From positions 3,789,501 to 3,853,500 of the forward strand of contig NC_088303.1 in assembly GCF_032854445.1 (NCBI RefSeq): DNA of 64,000 bases, written 5' to 3'. Origin of the DNA: Liolophura sinensis. Lineage: Eukaryota > Mollusca > Polyplacophora > Chitonida > Chitonidae. This document shows, one piece after another, positions 47,361 to 59,100 of the stretch; the first letter of the stretch is position 1, and each line of letters starts with the position of its first letter. A program made the position numbers and the translations under genes. The notes beneath the pieces were generated by a model. It worked only from the letters and a program-made list of their open reading frames with translations, did no database searches and was not told the DNA's origin.

Positions 47361-49249
47361 AAATATACTTGTAGTTTTCAACGTGGTGGAAAGGTTTCTT
47401 TTGCGTGTTCTGTGAAAGTTTTCTCCACGGTTGAAATAGTTCTTTTCACAGTGGAACGGTTTTCTACGTTGTGTTATGATCAAGTATTTTTCGAACTTGA
47501 AGTACATGTACTTTTTTCCATGGTTGAAACGCTTTTCTCCTCGACGCCAAGGTTTTTCTTCCGCGGTGAAAATGTTTACCCCATACTATAAAGATTTGCT
47601 TTGTAGTAGAAAGTTCTTCGCGGTGGAAAAGCGGGGTAAATAGTTTTTTTTGCAATGCTTACACTTTATCCAGCAAGAACTCGGATAAAACCTTTCCGCA
47701 GCGGAGAAACCCTTCTCACCGTGAGGCGTTGTAACTTTGTCAGCACATTGGTATATCCTCAATGTTTCTTCTGTTATAAATTTTAATTCGCCATGATCCA
47801 ATTTCATGGCTGTAAAAAAAAGTCGTATAAGTCTTCACTTTCAGTGAAGCAGCACTAAATGCAACATTATTTGCTTGGCGTTCGATCAACTTGTGTGTGC
47901 GGAATCTATTATTAGTAAAACTATACGTGTTTAAGCCAGGTGTTCTTTCTTGCTATAGATTCATTAAGAGAGAAAATTTTGTGATTCTTAATAACACGGC
48001 ATAAAGTTTTTTGCATTAGTTATTTATATTGTAGTTTTTTATTGATTTTAACGATAATTTTGTAAACATTGGATGTATTTATTTGTAAGTAAATGAGAAT
48101 TGCTTCTTTACAAGAATGTACTTTTTCGACGGTCCATGCATTGATGTCATGGCAAACTATATATCTATGTTATCAGATGAACTGTGAGTGTTGAAAAGAT
48201 AGCCACAGCTCTTTTTTATTCACGGTAAAATTTAAACATCAAGACTATGTAATTTATCTTTACAGTCTCTAAAAACGGTACTGTGTAAAATTGGTACACG
48301 CCATTGTGGCAAAATGTAGGCATATGCACAGATCAAATGATATAGAAAAGTACAAGTTCTGTAACCGGTGTACCACTGAAACACGTCATTGTGAATGTGG
48401 AAATTTTTCTAAGTTAGCCATTTTAATGGAATAGAAACTCGAGAAAATGCCGAACTCGACATCGTTCCACGTGATCACTGTGATCAGTTTTATATACACC
48501 CGTAGGTGAAGGAAACCAGGCAGAGTGCGCGGAGCATATGTAAGCCTTTCGCAGGTACGCGCTATACGTACTCTATATATATATATGTAGTATGTGTATG
48601 TTCAAATTACATATTTACCTGTACACATAGTGTGACATGTAGGCCAAACAAGCAGCAAACAATTCTTTCATTTCGACAATCTTAATTTTGGTTATATATT
48701 TACCAGAGGCTTCATTTTACAGAAAAAAAAGAATTTATGGAACACAAATAACCTTATGATTCACGATAAACGCTGTTGATTAGCCAAATATGCTAGGCCG
48801 TGTAGTCCTACATTTCTGTTTGTAGACCTACCCTATAGATCCTAGACAGTGACCTTTGACCCGAACCTGATTTGGAGTATTGACTCCTTATGTCGTGTTT
48901 ATGTATATCTGTATTGTATGAATAAGAAATGGAATATTGAACAGTGACTGAGGTGAATACTACAAAAATATAGCACTAATGGCCCGTTTCACGCACATGG
49001 AGCAAGTAGTGTTGCATGCATGTAAATAATGATATATGCCTGTTTAACAAGGAGAAGAATCAACACCAACAAAAATGGTCTTTAAAATCGGTAAATATTT
49101 TTAAAAACGTGTCTGATTCTATTCATACCAGATATATACTATTTCCCATCACTGCTGCATATCCTGCTTTCACAAAATGTATACTTCAGGCTTATTGACT
49201 TCACAGAAATGTTCGAGATGAATGTATTATATGCACATAAATATTGATA

Positions 49250-49308
49250 TTACCATAAGATTAAATTATGCACTATCATCAATCCATAGCCGAAATAGAT
49301 TAGGAACC
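49250..49308 (-). pseudogene. CAT terminal-type exon, copy 4, tail deleted
   Basis: The acceptor and first codons are kept (FLIYFGYGLM), but an internal deletion at a short ATCA repeat joins the helix directly to sequence beyond the old stop. The frame then reads IVHNLILW and stops, an 18-residue end without PPAY. It is still spliceable in principle, so it could be a tailless variant and not only a dead exon. Confidence 0.6.
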
Positions 49309-49859
49309 CTACGCAGAATAAAAACAAACATATTCTGACACACGCGTATTTCATAAAGTTATTTAAGCCCGAACACCGCATCAGTAGACTAATTACTAGT
49401 CCTGTAGACCTACTATCATTTAGATAACTATAGCTTTAATTTAAAGATGTATTCAGCAAATTTTGTTCTTCCAAAGTAGTAGATATCTATATATAACTTC
49501 CGATGAAAAGGATTAATACTTACACACTTTCCCTAATTTTTACATGTATGTAGAGGAAAAGTAAGTAATGAAATGGTTCCTGAGACGAAGACACAAGGAA
49601 TGATATGCAGGAGAATTCCACACCATTTTTATGTTTTGTTTTAACAGATGAATAAACCTTGAAACGTCCCTGTAATTCTGCCTGCTGGAGAGTAGGCTTA
49701 TGTATTTACGTGATAAAAGAGGACTAAAAACAGGAAAATTATATTTAAAAAAAAAATACCCAAAAGATCGGACAACATTAAAATATATTAAATATTTTTT
49801 ATATATTTCTTTTTTATTAAGAAGTTTGTTTTTCCAGCTGGAGGTACACCAGTTTTGAA

Positions 49860-52800
49860 AAAAAATTTTCCTCGTGTGGGCAAGGAACGAACGTAAACAA
49901 CAAATGTCACATCAGTAACTATTCAGGCTTTCTAAAAGATCATGATGAAATGATGTAATGGTTCTCCACTCTCAGATGCGAAAAGGCTCCCTCCGCACTT
50001 TTAAAATATGCTTGTAGTTTTCTACGTGGTGAAAAGGATTCTTTTGCGTGCTCTGTGAAAGTTTTCTACGCGGTTGAAATACTTCTGTGCACAGTGGAAC
50101 GGTTTTCTATGTTGTGTTATGATAAGGTACTCTTCGGACTTAAAATACATGCTCTTTTTTCCACGGTTGAAACGCTTTTCTCCTCGATGCCAAGGTTTTT
50201 CTTCCACGGTGAAAATGTTTCCCCCATACTATAAAGATTTGCTTTGCAGTAGAAAGTTCTTCGCGGTGGAAAAGTGGTGTAAACAGTTTGTCTGCACTGC
50301 TTACACCTTATCTACCTAAAGCTCTGAAAAACACTTTCCACGGTGGAGAAATCCTTTTCAACGCTAGTTCTTTTAACTTTCTTAACACAAAATCTGAATT
50401 TTACCGCCCTCAGCCAGAACGTGGAATAAAATATATCTTCTCTGTTTCTTCTGTTATAAATTGTACTTCGCCATGATCCAATTTCATGACTTCAAAAAAA
50501 AGTCGTATAAGTCTTCACTTTCAGTGAAGCAGCACTAAATGCAACATTATTTGCTTGGCGTTCGATCAACTTGTGTGTGCGGAATCTATTATTAGTAAAA
50601 CTATACGTGTTTAAGCCAGGTGTTCTTTCTTGCTATAGATTCATTAAGAAAGAAAATTATGTAATTCTTAATAACAAGTCATAAGGTTTTTTACACTAGT
50701 TATTTATAATGTTGTTTTTTGTTGATTTTAACGATAATTTTGTAAACATTGAATGTATTTATTTGTAAGTAATTGAGAATTGCTTCTTTACAAGAATGTA
50801 CTTTATCGACGGTCCATGCATTGATGTCATGGCAAACTATATATCTATGTTATCAGATGAACTGTGAATGTGGAAAAGATAGACACATCTCTGTTTTATT
50901 CATGGTAAAAATTAAATATCAAGACTATATAATTTTAACCATAGTCTCTAAAAACGGTTCTGTGTAAAAGTGGTACACATCAGCGAGGCAAAATGTAGGC
51001 ATATGTACATATTATATGATTTAGCGAAGTACTGCCAGAGTACAAGTTATGTGACTGGTGTACCATTGAAACACGTCATTGTGAATGTGCACATTTGTAT
51101 AAGTTAGTCATTTTAATGGAATAGAAACACTGGTTTACTTACAATCCTTAAGAGCCTGCTGCAGCTTTGATGGTATAAGATTCTTTTATTTAACACTTGT
51201 TGACTTATAGCGATATTGGCAAGTCGTTTTTGATATTTATCCTCCAGCTATACATATATGCTAAGTAATTGTACATATTTGTAAAATCTGCATAACTGAT
51301 GTATGTACTGTATACAAGAGTTTTTATTTGTACAATAAACGTTTGTTTTACATGTGTACGAAAGCATGGGACATGTGTACAGTTCTTTTGCCCATAATCA
51401 GAGAATAAGGTTGTCATATACCTTTGGCTAGATCCTTAAATATAGTTGTTTTGTTGCTGATTTGGTGCGTACTACCATTGTCCAACTTTTCGGCGTTCAT
51501 AATAACTCATTTTCATCTTCAATTTTCACAATTATTTGCTTTACAACTTTGTTCCGATTTTAACAGAAACTTTGTAAACATCAAAAAGTGATACATTTCC
51601 TTCTGTTGACATAGTATGTACATGTATGAGGAACAAATGCATTGACTGATCGATTTACTGATAGAATCAACTGTTGTTCATCTCTTTACACAAGAATTGT
51701 CCACGATGATGGCTAGTATATATTATGGGTGGAGTAAATCCTCGAGTGCTGGGAGTAAACCAGTGACCTGTGGCAAGTTATACAGAAGAACTTAACCACG
51801 AGAGACAGTTAAATGCCATATTGAGGGAAGTGAACGTTATTTTCATTCAAGGCTAGTTCAGAAGGCAACTTCTGTCCTCCGATGTAGTTTTGCGCTTATA
51901 CTTTCCCCTATACACAATTTTTTGCTAAAAAAACTGTGATCAGTTTTGTATACACCCTTAGGTGAAGGAAACCAGACAGAGTGCGCGGAGCATATGTAAG
52001 CCTTTCGCAGGTACGCGCTATACGTACTATATATGTAGGCCTATATGTAGTATATGTATGTTCAAATTACATATTTACCTGTACACATAGTGTGACATGT
52101 AGGCCAAACAAGCAGAAAACAATTCTTTCATTTCGATAAACTTTATTTTGTTTATATATTTACCAGAGGCTTTATTTTACAGAAAAAAAAGAATTTATGG
52201 AACACAAATAACCTTATGATTAACGATAAACGCTGTTGATTAGCCAGATATGCTAGGCGGTGTAGTCCTACATTTCTGTTTGTAGACCTACCCTATAGAT
52301 CCTAGACAGTGACCTTTGACCCGAACCTGATTTGGAGTATTGACTCCTTATGTCGTGTTTATGTATATCTGTATTGTATGAATAAGAAATGGAATATTGA
52401 ACAGTGACTGAGGTGAATACTACAAAAATATAGCACCAATGACCCGTTTCACGCAAATGGCGCAAGTGATGTTGCGTGCATGTAAATAATGTTATAAGCC
52501 TGTTTAACAAGGAGAAGAATCAACACCAACAAAAATCGTCTTTAAAATCGGTAAATATATAAAAAGACGTGTCTCATTCTTTGAATACCAGATATATACT
52601 ATTTCCCATCGCTGCTGCATACCCTGCTTTCACAAAATGTACACTTCAGGCTTATTGACTTCACAGAAACAGTCGAGATGAATGTATTGTATACACATAA
52701 ATATTAATATTATAATATATAGATTAAATTAAATGCTATCATTGTAGAGGACCTGTTTTATCTTTGGGCGACTGCTCCGTGTCAGCTGGTAGAATCTGCT

Positions 52801-53340
52801 CACTATACGCAGGTGGCGAATCGTATGAGGGTTCCGTCAACGTTGGCACGACTGGCGAATGACCGACAGCCCCATAGCTGTCGGGAGGCCGGCCGCTGAC
52901 TACCAATATATTATCTCTCTCCAGCGTGCTGTGCATCAATCCATAGCCGAAATAGATTAGGAACCCTACGCAGAATAAAAACAAACATATTCTGACACAC
53001 GCGTGTTTCATAAAGTTATTTAAGCCCGAACCCCGCATCAGTAGACCAATCACTACTCCTGTAGACCTACTACCATTTAAATCACTATAGCTTTAATTTA
53101 AAGATGTATTCAGCAAATTTTGTTCTTTCAAAGTAGAAGATATCTATATATAACTTCCGATGAAAAGGATTAACACTTACACACTTTCCCTAATTTGTAC
53201 ATGTATGTAGAGGAAAAGTAAGTAATGAAATGGTTCCTGGGAAGAAGACACAAGAAATGATATGCTGGAGTTTTCCACACCATTTCTATGTTTTGTTTTA
53301 CGGGATGAATAAATCTTGTAACGTCATAAAATTATAAAAA
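49860..53340. repeat. segmental array, modules A and B copy 5
   Basis: Module A 49870-50560, module B 50560-53340. Module B has the tail exon at 52739-52965, and AATAAA on the minus strand near 52141. Parts of it (about 52560-53110) are nearly identical to copy 2 and closer to it than to the intervening copy 3. The head of module C follows at 53380-53580. Confidence 0.85.
52739..52965 (-). CDS. CAT (SLC7) terminal-type exon, copy 5
   Basis: The encoded protein is identical to copy 2 (42460-42686), with the same acceptor TTTGTTTTTATTCTGCGTAG and phase. It is the copy nearest to the CAT gene, 3.2 kb past that gene's own terminal exon and 4.8 kb from the shared donor at 57734, so it is the most plausible alternative terminal exon. 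Its tail (PPAY, rich in Pro and Ser) has nothing in common with the acidic tail encoded at 56123-56259. Confidence 0.68.
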
Positions 53341-53594
53341 AAAAGATGGGACAAAATAAAAATATATTTTCAATTTTGTGTGTGTGTGTTTCGGTTCGCC
53401 CGTAAAGCACAAATTGGAAAGGGTTTCCAGTGCAAATTAGACACCTTTAAGATGAACGCTATAAGTGCTTACTTCAGGCCATTTACGGATATAAAGCAGT
53501 GTGCAGTGGGATGTACATACAAATATATGCAGACTGCCGTGAATGCAGATAAGCAGGACAATTCTGTTCTCTGTATTTTTTAACAGTACGACCA

Positions 53595-53757
53595 TCAGCT
53601 GGTTGATTAGCATGCCAGTCTGGCGCAATCATCCAGGAGCCTTTCACCAATGTGGTCACTGTGAGTTCATGTCCTCTGCCATCGTAGGTGAGAAGATCTG
53701 CAGAAGCCTGCAGTTGGTCATGGGTTTCCCCTGGTTTCCTGCCACCATAATGACTAT
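53595..53757 (+). mobile_element. diverged SINE A
   Basis: ATCATCCAGGAGCCTTTCAC, CAATGTGGTCACTGTGAGTT and TTTCCTGCCACCATAATG keep SINE A order with many changes; the 3' end is missing. Confidence 0.75.
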
Positions 53758-55535
53758 TTTCAAAGTCTTATGACAATCACATACAACACAATACTCACAT
53801 ACACTGATATTAACATGCACATGTATGCAACTGCATAAATCATTCACAATTCACAGCAATATTTCATTTCATATTTTTGATTTAATAACTTTTAAAGTAG
53901 AACAACTGTATAAAATACCATATTTCTCCATCTGCCACTAATCCTTAGTGAGCCTAAGGATGGTTCTTACACCACTAAAAATCATCTGAACACAACAAAC
54001 AACTACTGCAAAGGCACAGTACATGTTTATGAAATTAAACGTTTCTTCTTCTAGCAGATGTTGATAAAATGATGAGACAGGATGCACTACAGTGCATACA
54101 GGATAAATATATTAATATATAAATTATTATCTGTGTGCAAAGAATTATTATTATATAAATATATTATTCATATATGACAACTGATAAATGATATATGATA
54201 AATGACAAATGATAAATGATAAAATGTTAGCAAAAATACATCTGATGTCAAAAAATAAAACACTTTGGACCAATATAGAAATAAATTACATGTCAACAAT
54301 TTATAAACATTCATACATAAATGCCATTGTTTTAAAACCACTATAATACTGAGTACAGCTGCATGCAGTGTATTCCCCACAGGACAGGAAAACCAGTTAC
54401 ACTTCCACGGATTAACATTCTGTACTTCACCCAAAGCATTTTTCAAGTGCGAATTTGCTTGATTGTGATTGATTCATTCACATTATAAGCCCGTTAAAGA
54501 TTTTTTGTTTGATTGATTTCTGATCAGCCATAGTGTTGAAATCATGATAGCATTTTAAGGTCTTTATACACTGCTGAAAGGGAATTTTTGCATACCAAAC
54601 ATTAGATGAATTACAGTAAGTTATAAATGCATGGTTAGAATTTGGATTGCCAGTTTTATAGACACACATATATAGGTTAATAAGGCTGTGCTAAAAAGCA
54701 TAAAAATTATTTGTCTAAGATGAAACAATTCTAATGAACTTCCAAACACTTTCACTGTCTCTTTGTTTCAGATTTAGCGTTTGATTTGGTTGAAATGAGG
54801 ATAATATGTTATCACCTGTGGTACTTTATAACAAATTTGGTAACATGCTTTGCACGTAATCCCATTTTATTTTGCGTGATGTAAATTTTGTGACCTGGCA
54901 TAGGATTTTAATTAAATAATGGTATATAGCACACAATCTTTACAATGTACGACAATTTGACGAACATGTAAAGACTTAAAGCTGGGAATCATGCACACTA
55001 TTATCAGGGGACACTATTAGGCGGGATTTATCTCCCTTTTATTCACATCACCCAAGCACAGAAGCATTGATTTGCACCTTTGTTTTTGCTTTTGTGCATA
55101 ATTCTTTGAACACAGATAAACATATACCTTTGATTCCTGTGTTTATATCTGTGTCTTAAAAATCTTCATATGTATAACAGAAGGCAGATTTTATCAAAAG
55201 TAAGAAAATATCCCATCTCCAACAGTAGTAGCCTATTATGCAAAACACGTATTCAGTATAAAAAAGAATAACCTTTTGTACTTGTGTACATTTCAACTGT
55301 TTTGATGTGACAAATGTTCCAATCAATCTTGAGCGTGAACCACTTGCAATAAGGTGCACATAAGTAACAATCTTGTTGTCTTCAAATCCATGGAAGTACT
55401 TTTCACATTCAAAATCCAAATCAAAAATTAAATTTAGGTATTGCATGTACACAGATGTAAAAGACAAAAAGCAACTGGTAAAAGATGTGCAGATACAATG
55501 CACTCACATTTCTATAATTTATTTAATGTCTTGAA
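53758..55535. other. gene-free stretch downstream of the CAT gene
   Basis: AT-rich; no exon recognised on either strand. 54178-54232 holds a short run of TGATAAATGA-type repeats. The minus frame at 55156-55503 (115 codons) has no recognisable motif and may simply be chance or CAT 3' UTR. Confidence 0.35.
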
Positions 55536-55915
55536 ATCTATGAGAAATGTAAATGTGACGGTGCTTAGCAGCTGAGCATCAGAACCAGCAATCTCTGGGT
55601 TTGAAATCACCACTAGACTCAAGGGAAATTCCCTCCAGCCCAGAGGTAGATAGCGCTTATATATCACCCTGTTACATTCACCCCCAGTTTTCTTAGTCAC
55701 GTCCCTGTGACTAACAGGAAAGCAGAGTTGTACACAAACAGTGTTCATCCCAGCAACCCTGCTCACAGCGCCAAGTGTGACAGTGCTTACCAGCTGGGGA
55801 TTTGAACCTGCGACCTCTGCGAGTTTGGGGTTCACTCTTCTACCACTGGAGCAAAGGAAAATTCCCTCCAGCCTGGAGGTAGATAGCGCTTGTACATCAC
55901 CCTGTTACATACGTT
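55536..55915 (-). mobile_element. tRNA-headed repeat (SINE D), two tandem partial copies
   Basis: Two related blocks share GGGTTTGAAATC/GGGGATTTGAACCTGCGACC, AGGGAAATTCCCTCCAGCC/AGGAAAATTCCCTCCAGCC and GGTAGATAGCGCTT...ATCACCCTGTTACAT. Read inverted, the right block has a tRNA-like start (AGTGGTAGAAGAGTG) and a B box (GCAGGTTCAAATCC). The boundaries are approximate. Confidence 0.6.
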
Positions 55916-56122
55916 AACTCTTCCACATTTGACTAAAACTACTTTACTTGTTAACAATTTGTAAATACCATTCTTGAAGATCAAAAATAAAAAACAAAAA
56001 CAATGAGGATGTATAAATGCATTTTGTAGCACTTTGAGAAAATGAGCAATAAATTACTTTATAAACATGGAGCAATCTTGCATTAAAGTTAATGAAAGCA
56101 AACTAGATAGCTGGTCAGATCA

Positions 56123-59100
56123 TCAGTTGAGTTTCTGCTCCTCGACCTCTTCCTCGCTGTCCGTCCCCGAGTCTAACAGAGTGAACTGATAGAAAGCAGC
56201 AGGGGTTGGGTGGGAAAGAGAGCTGTGGCATATTCCATAGGAGAAGTACATAACAAAGCCTGGTGAATAATGTAAAAGGGAGAAGCAGAAGATTATAGAC
56301 ATGGTCAGGGAAAATACACTTGTAATATGGCAGGTACCTTGAGAAAGCTGTAAATGTTACTGAGCCTTAATTTGTTACATTACAAAGCTTTTGTAGTCTG
56401 GCGTTCATAATTCCTTACACTACAAAGCTTTTGTAGTCTTGCATTAATAATTCCTTACACTACAAAGCTTTTGTAGTCTGGCGTTCATAATTCCTTACAC
56501 TACAAAGCTTTTGTAGTCTGGCATTCATAATTCCTTACACTACAAAGCTTTTGTAGTCTTGCATTAATAATTCCTTACACTACAAAGCTTTTGTAGTCTT
56601 GCATTAATAATTCCTTACACTACAAAGCTTTTGTAGTCTGGCATTAATAATTCCTTACACTACAAAGCTTTTGTAGTCTTGCGTTCATAATTCCTTACAC
56701 TACAAAGGTTTTGTAGTCTTGCATTAACAATTCCTTACACTACAAAGCTTTTGTAGTCTTGCATTCATAATTCCTTACACCACAAAGCTTTTGTAGCTTT
56801 GTGTTCATAATTCATTACACTACAAAGCTTTTGTAGCTTGCGTTAATATTCACACTTGAACAATGAAGCTGTACATTATGTAAATGTAGCTGAAGTGAGT
56901 GTATTGGTGAATACATGATAATACAATTTGTGAAGAGACTTTCTAATTTTGAATTCCATCATAATATGTCAAAATCTCAAGTCATAACTTGCAAAGGTTC
57001 GAATTGGTGACTTAATCACATTACCCTTGATACGGTAGCTCATAATATGTGAATAAACAACCCATATTTTGTCACTTAAAACGTCTAATTATTTGGTGGT
57101 CTACTTTACTCATGTTTGACATGATGCTCACCAAATTTTCACGAATAAAACAAAGGTCAGATTTATCGGTAGAGGAAACCCAATGAAACGTAAATTCCAG
57201 TCTGTCACTTAAACTGTCAAGGGTATATCAGTGGTGGCTAGAACAATGCTTTGGTCTAAGCTGACAGCGAGCCCCTTAAATGTAGTCTTCTGGGTGAGGC
57301 TGCAAAGTATGACTACAGGCAGAGAGTACTCACCTAAGGCTGTAACATGTGACTACAGGCAGAGAGTACTCACCTAAGGCTGTAACATGTGACTACAGGT
57401 AGAGAGTACTCACCTAAGGCTGTAACATGTGACTACCGGCAGAGAGTACTCACCTAAGGCTGTAACATGTGACTACCGGTAGAGAGTACTCACTTAAGGC
57501 TGTAACATGTGACTACAGGCAGAGAGTACTCACCTAAGGCTGTAACATGTGACTACAGGTAGAGAGTACTCACCTAAGGCTGTGAGATGTGACTACGGGC
57601 AGAGAGTACTCACCTAAGGCTGTAACATGTGACTAAAGGCAGAGAGTACTCACCTAAGGCTGTAATATGTGACTACAGGCAGAGAGTACTCACCTAAGGC
57701 TGTGACATGTGACTACAGGCAGAGAGTACTCACCCAAGGCCATCCAAACCCCAAACCGGATCCAGGTGGCTGCTGAGAGCTTGAGCATTAAGTATATGTT
57801 GACAAATGTGCTGATAACTGGGAGGACAGGTAAAAATGGAACCTGAAAAGAAGAAAAGAAGAATAATTAAACACATATTCAGGTATAAAGTTATATAAAA
57901 CACAAGGACATCTCAATAATTTCTTGTTACATTTTTAATTATTTACACAAACTAGTATGGAGACACTCTCCTTAACAGAGAAAGACTCTTGACTCTAAAT
58001 TAATACACTGAAATTAACCAGCCTTCAAACTGGTGCATTCTGATAGATTGTGAGAGCACCCAAATAAAATAAAATAAAAAAAACCCCAAAAAACAAAAAC
58101 ATACACACCACATCAAGCAAATAATTTTATACTGAAGCTTACCTTAAAATTGACCTTGGCCTTATTTTGTGGTTGACAAGCAATAATCACCACCATGAGG
58201 ATGGCTGTTAGCCCAACAACAGCAACTAGGATAATTGCCCAGAATGACTTTTTTACCAGGTATGCCTCCAGGTAGATGATGAGTGTATTGAAGACAATGA
58301 TAATCGCAGCTGAAGGTGAAAACAAACATTTCTGGGTATAAGTGTTGACTACAACATGTTTTTGTTTGTTTCTGACCTGCTCTTTAACTTTTTATAGATC
58401 AGCAGTCATGTTGGTAACACGCAAAGTGGTATATTCAATATGAAATTCAAAAAAGCAGCTGACACCCTGTTAAGATATGATATCCTCATTTCAATAAAAT
58501 GAAACATACCTGCAGCCTTTTGATCTTATGCCCTGGCTAGAATGTGGTAATGCCAGAATACAACATGGATGTTAGCGTCTAAACAGCATGTAATACATGT
58601 ACATCCAAATCCCTCCTACTTATACATACTGATACACACATGTACATCCAAATTCCCCCTACTTGTACATACTGATACACACATGTACATCCAAATCCCC
58701 CCTACTTATACATACTGATACACACATGTACATCCAAATCCCTCCTACTTATACATACTGATACACACATGTACATCCAAATTCCCCCTACTTGTACATA
58801 CTGATACACACATGTACATCCAAATCCCTCCTACTTATACATACTGATACACACATGTACATCCAAATCCCCCCTACTTGTACATACTGATGCACACATG
58901 TACATCCAAAATCCCCCCTACTTGTACATACTGATACACACATGTACATCCAAATCCCTCCTACTTGTACATACTGATACACACATGTACATCCAAATCC
59001 TCCCTACTTATACATACTGATACACACATGTACATCCAAATCCCGCCCCCCCCTTTTACATACTGATACACACATGTACATCCAAATCCGCCCCCCCCTT

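Larger units (their letters stand above)
46920..49860. repeat. segmental array, modules A and B copy 4 (deleted form)
   Basis: Module A 46930-47880 holds a SINE at 47093-47360. Module B 47880-49860 is shorter than the others. It lacks the segment equivalent to about 44475-45335 (the join GAAACTCGAGAAAATGCCGA is near 48440) and most of the tail exon. The AATAAA of the other copies has changed here (CTTAATTTTGG near 48690). Confidence 0.82.

Noticed and set aside
56385-56850. Hairpin-bearing 40-bp repeats as a CRISPR-like array
   Set aside because: No unique spacers; it is an ordinary minisatellite in an intron.
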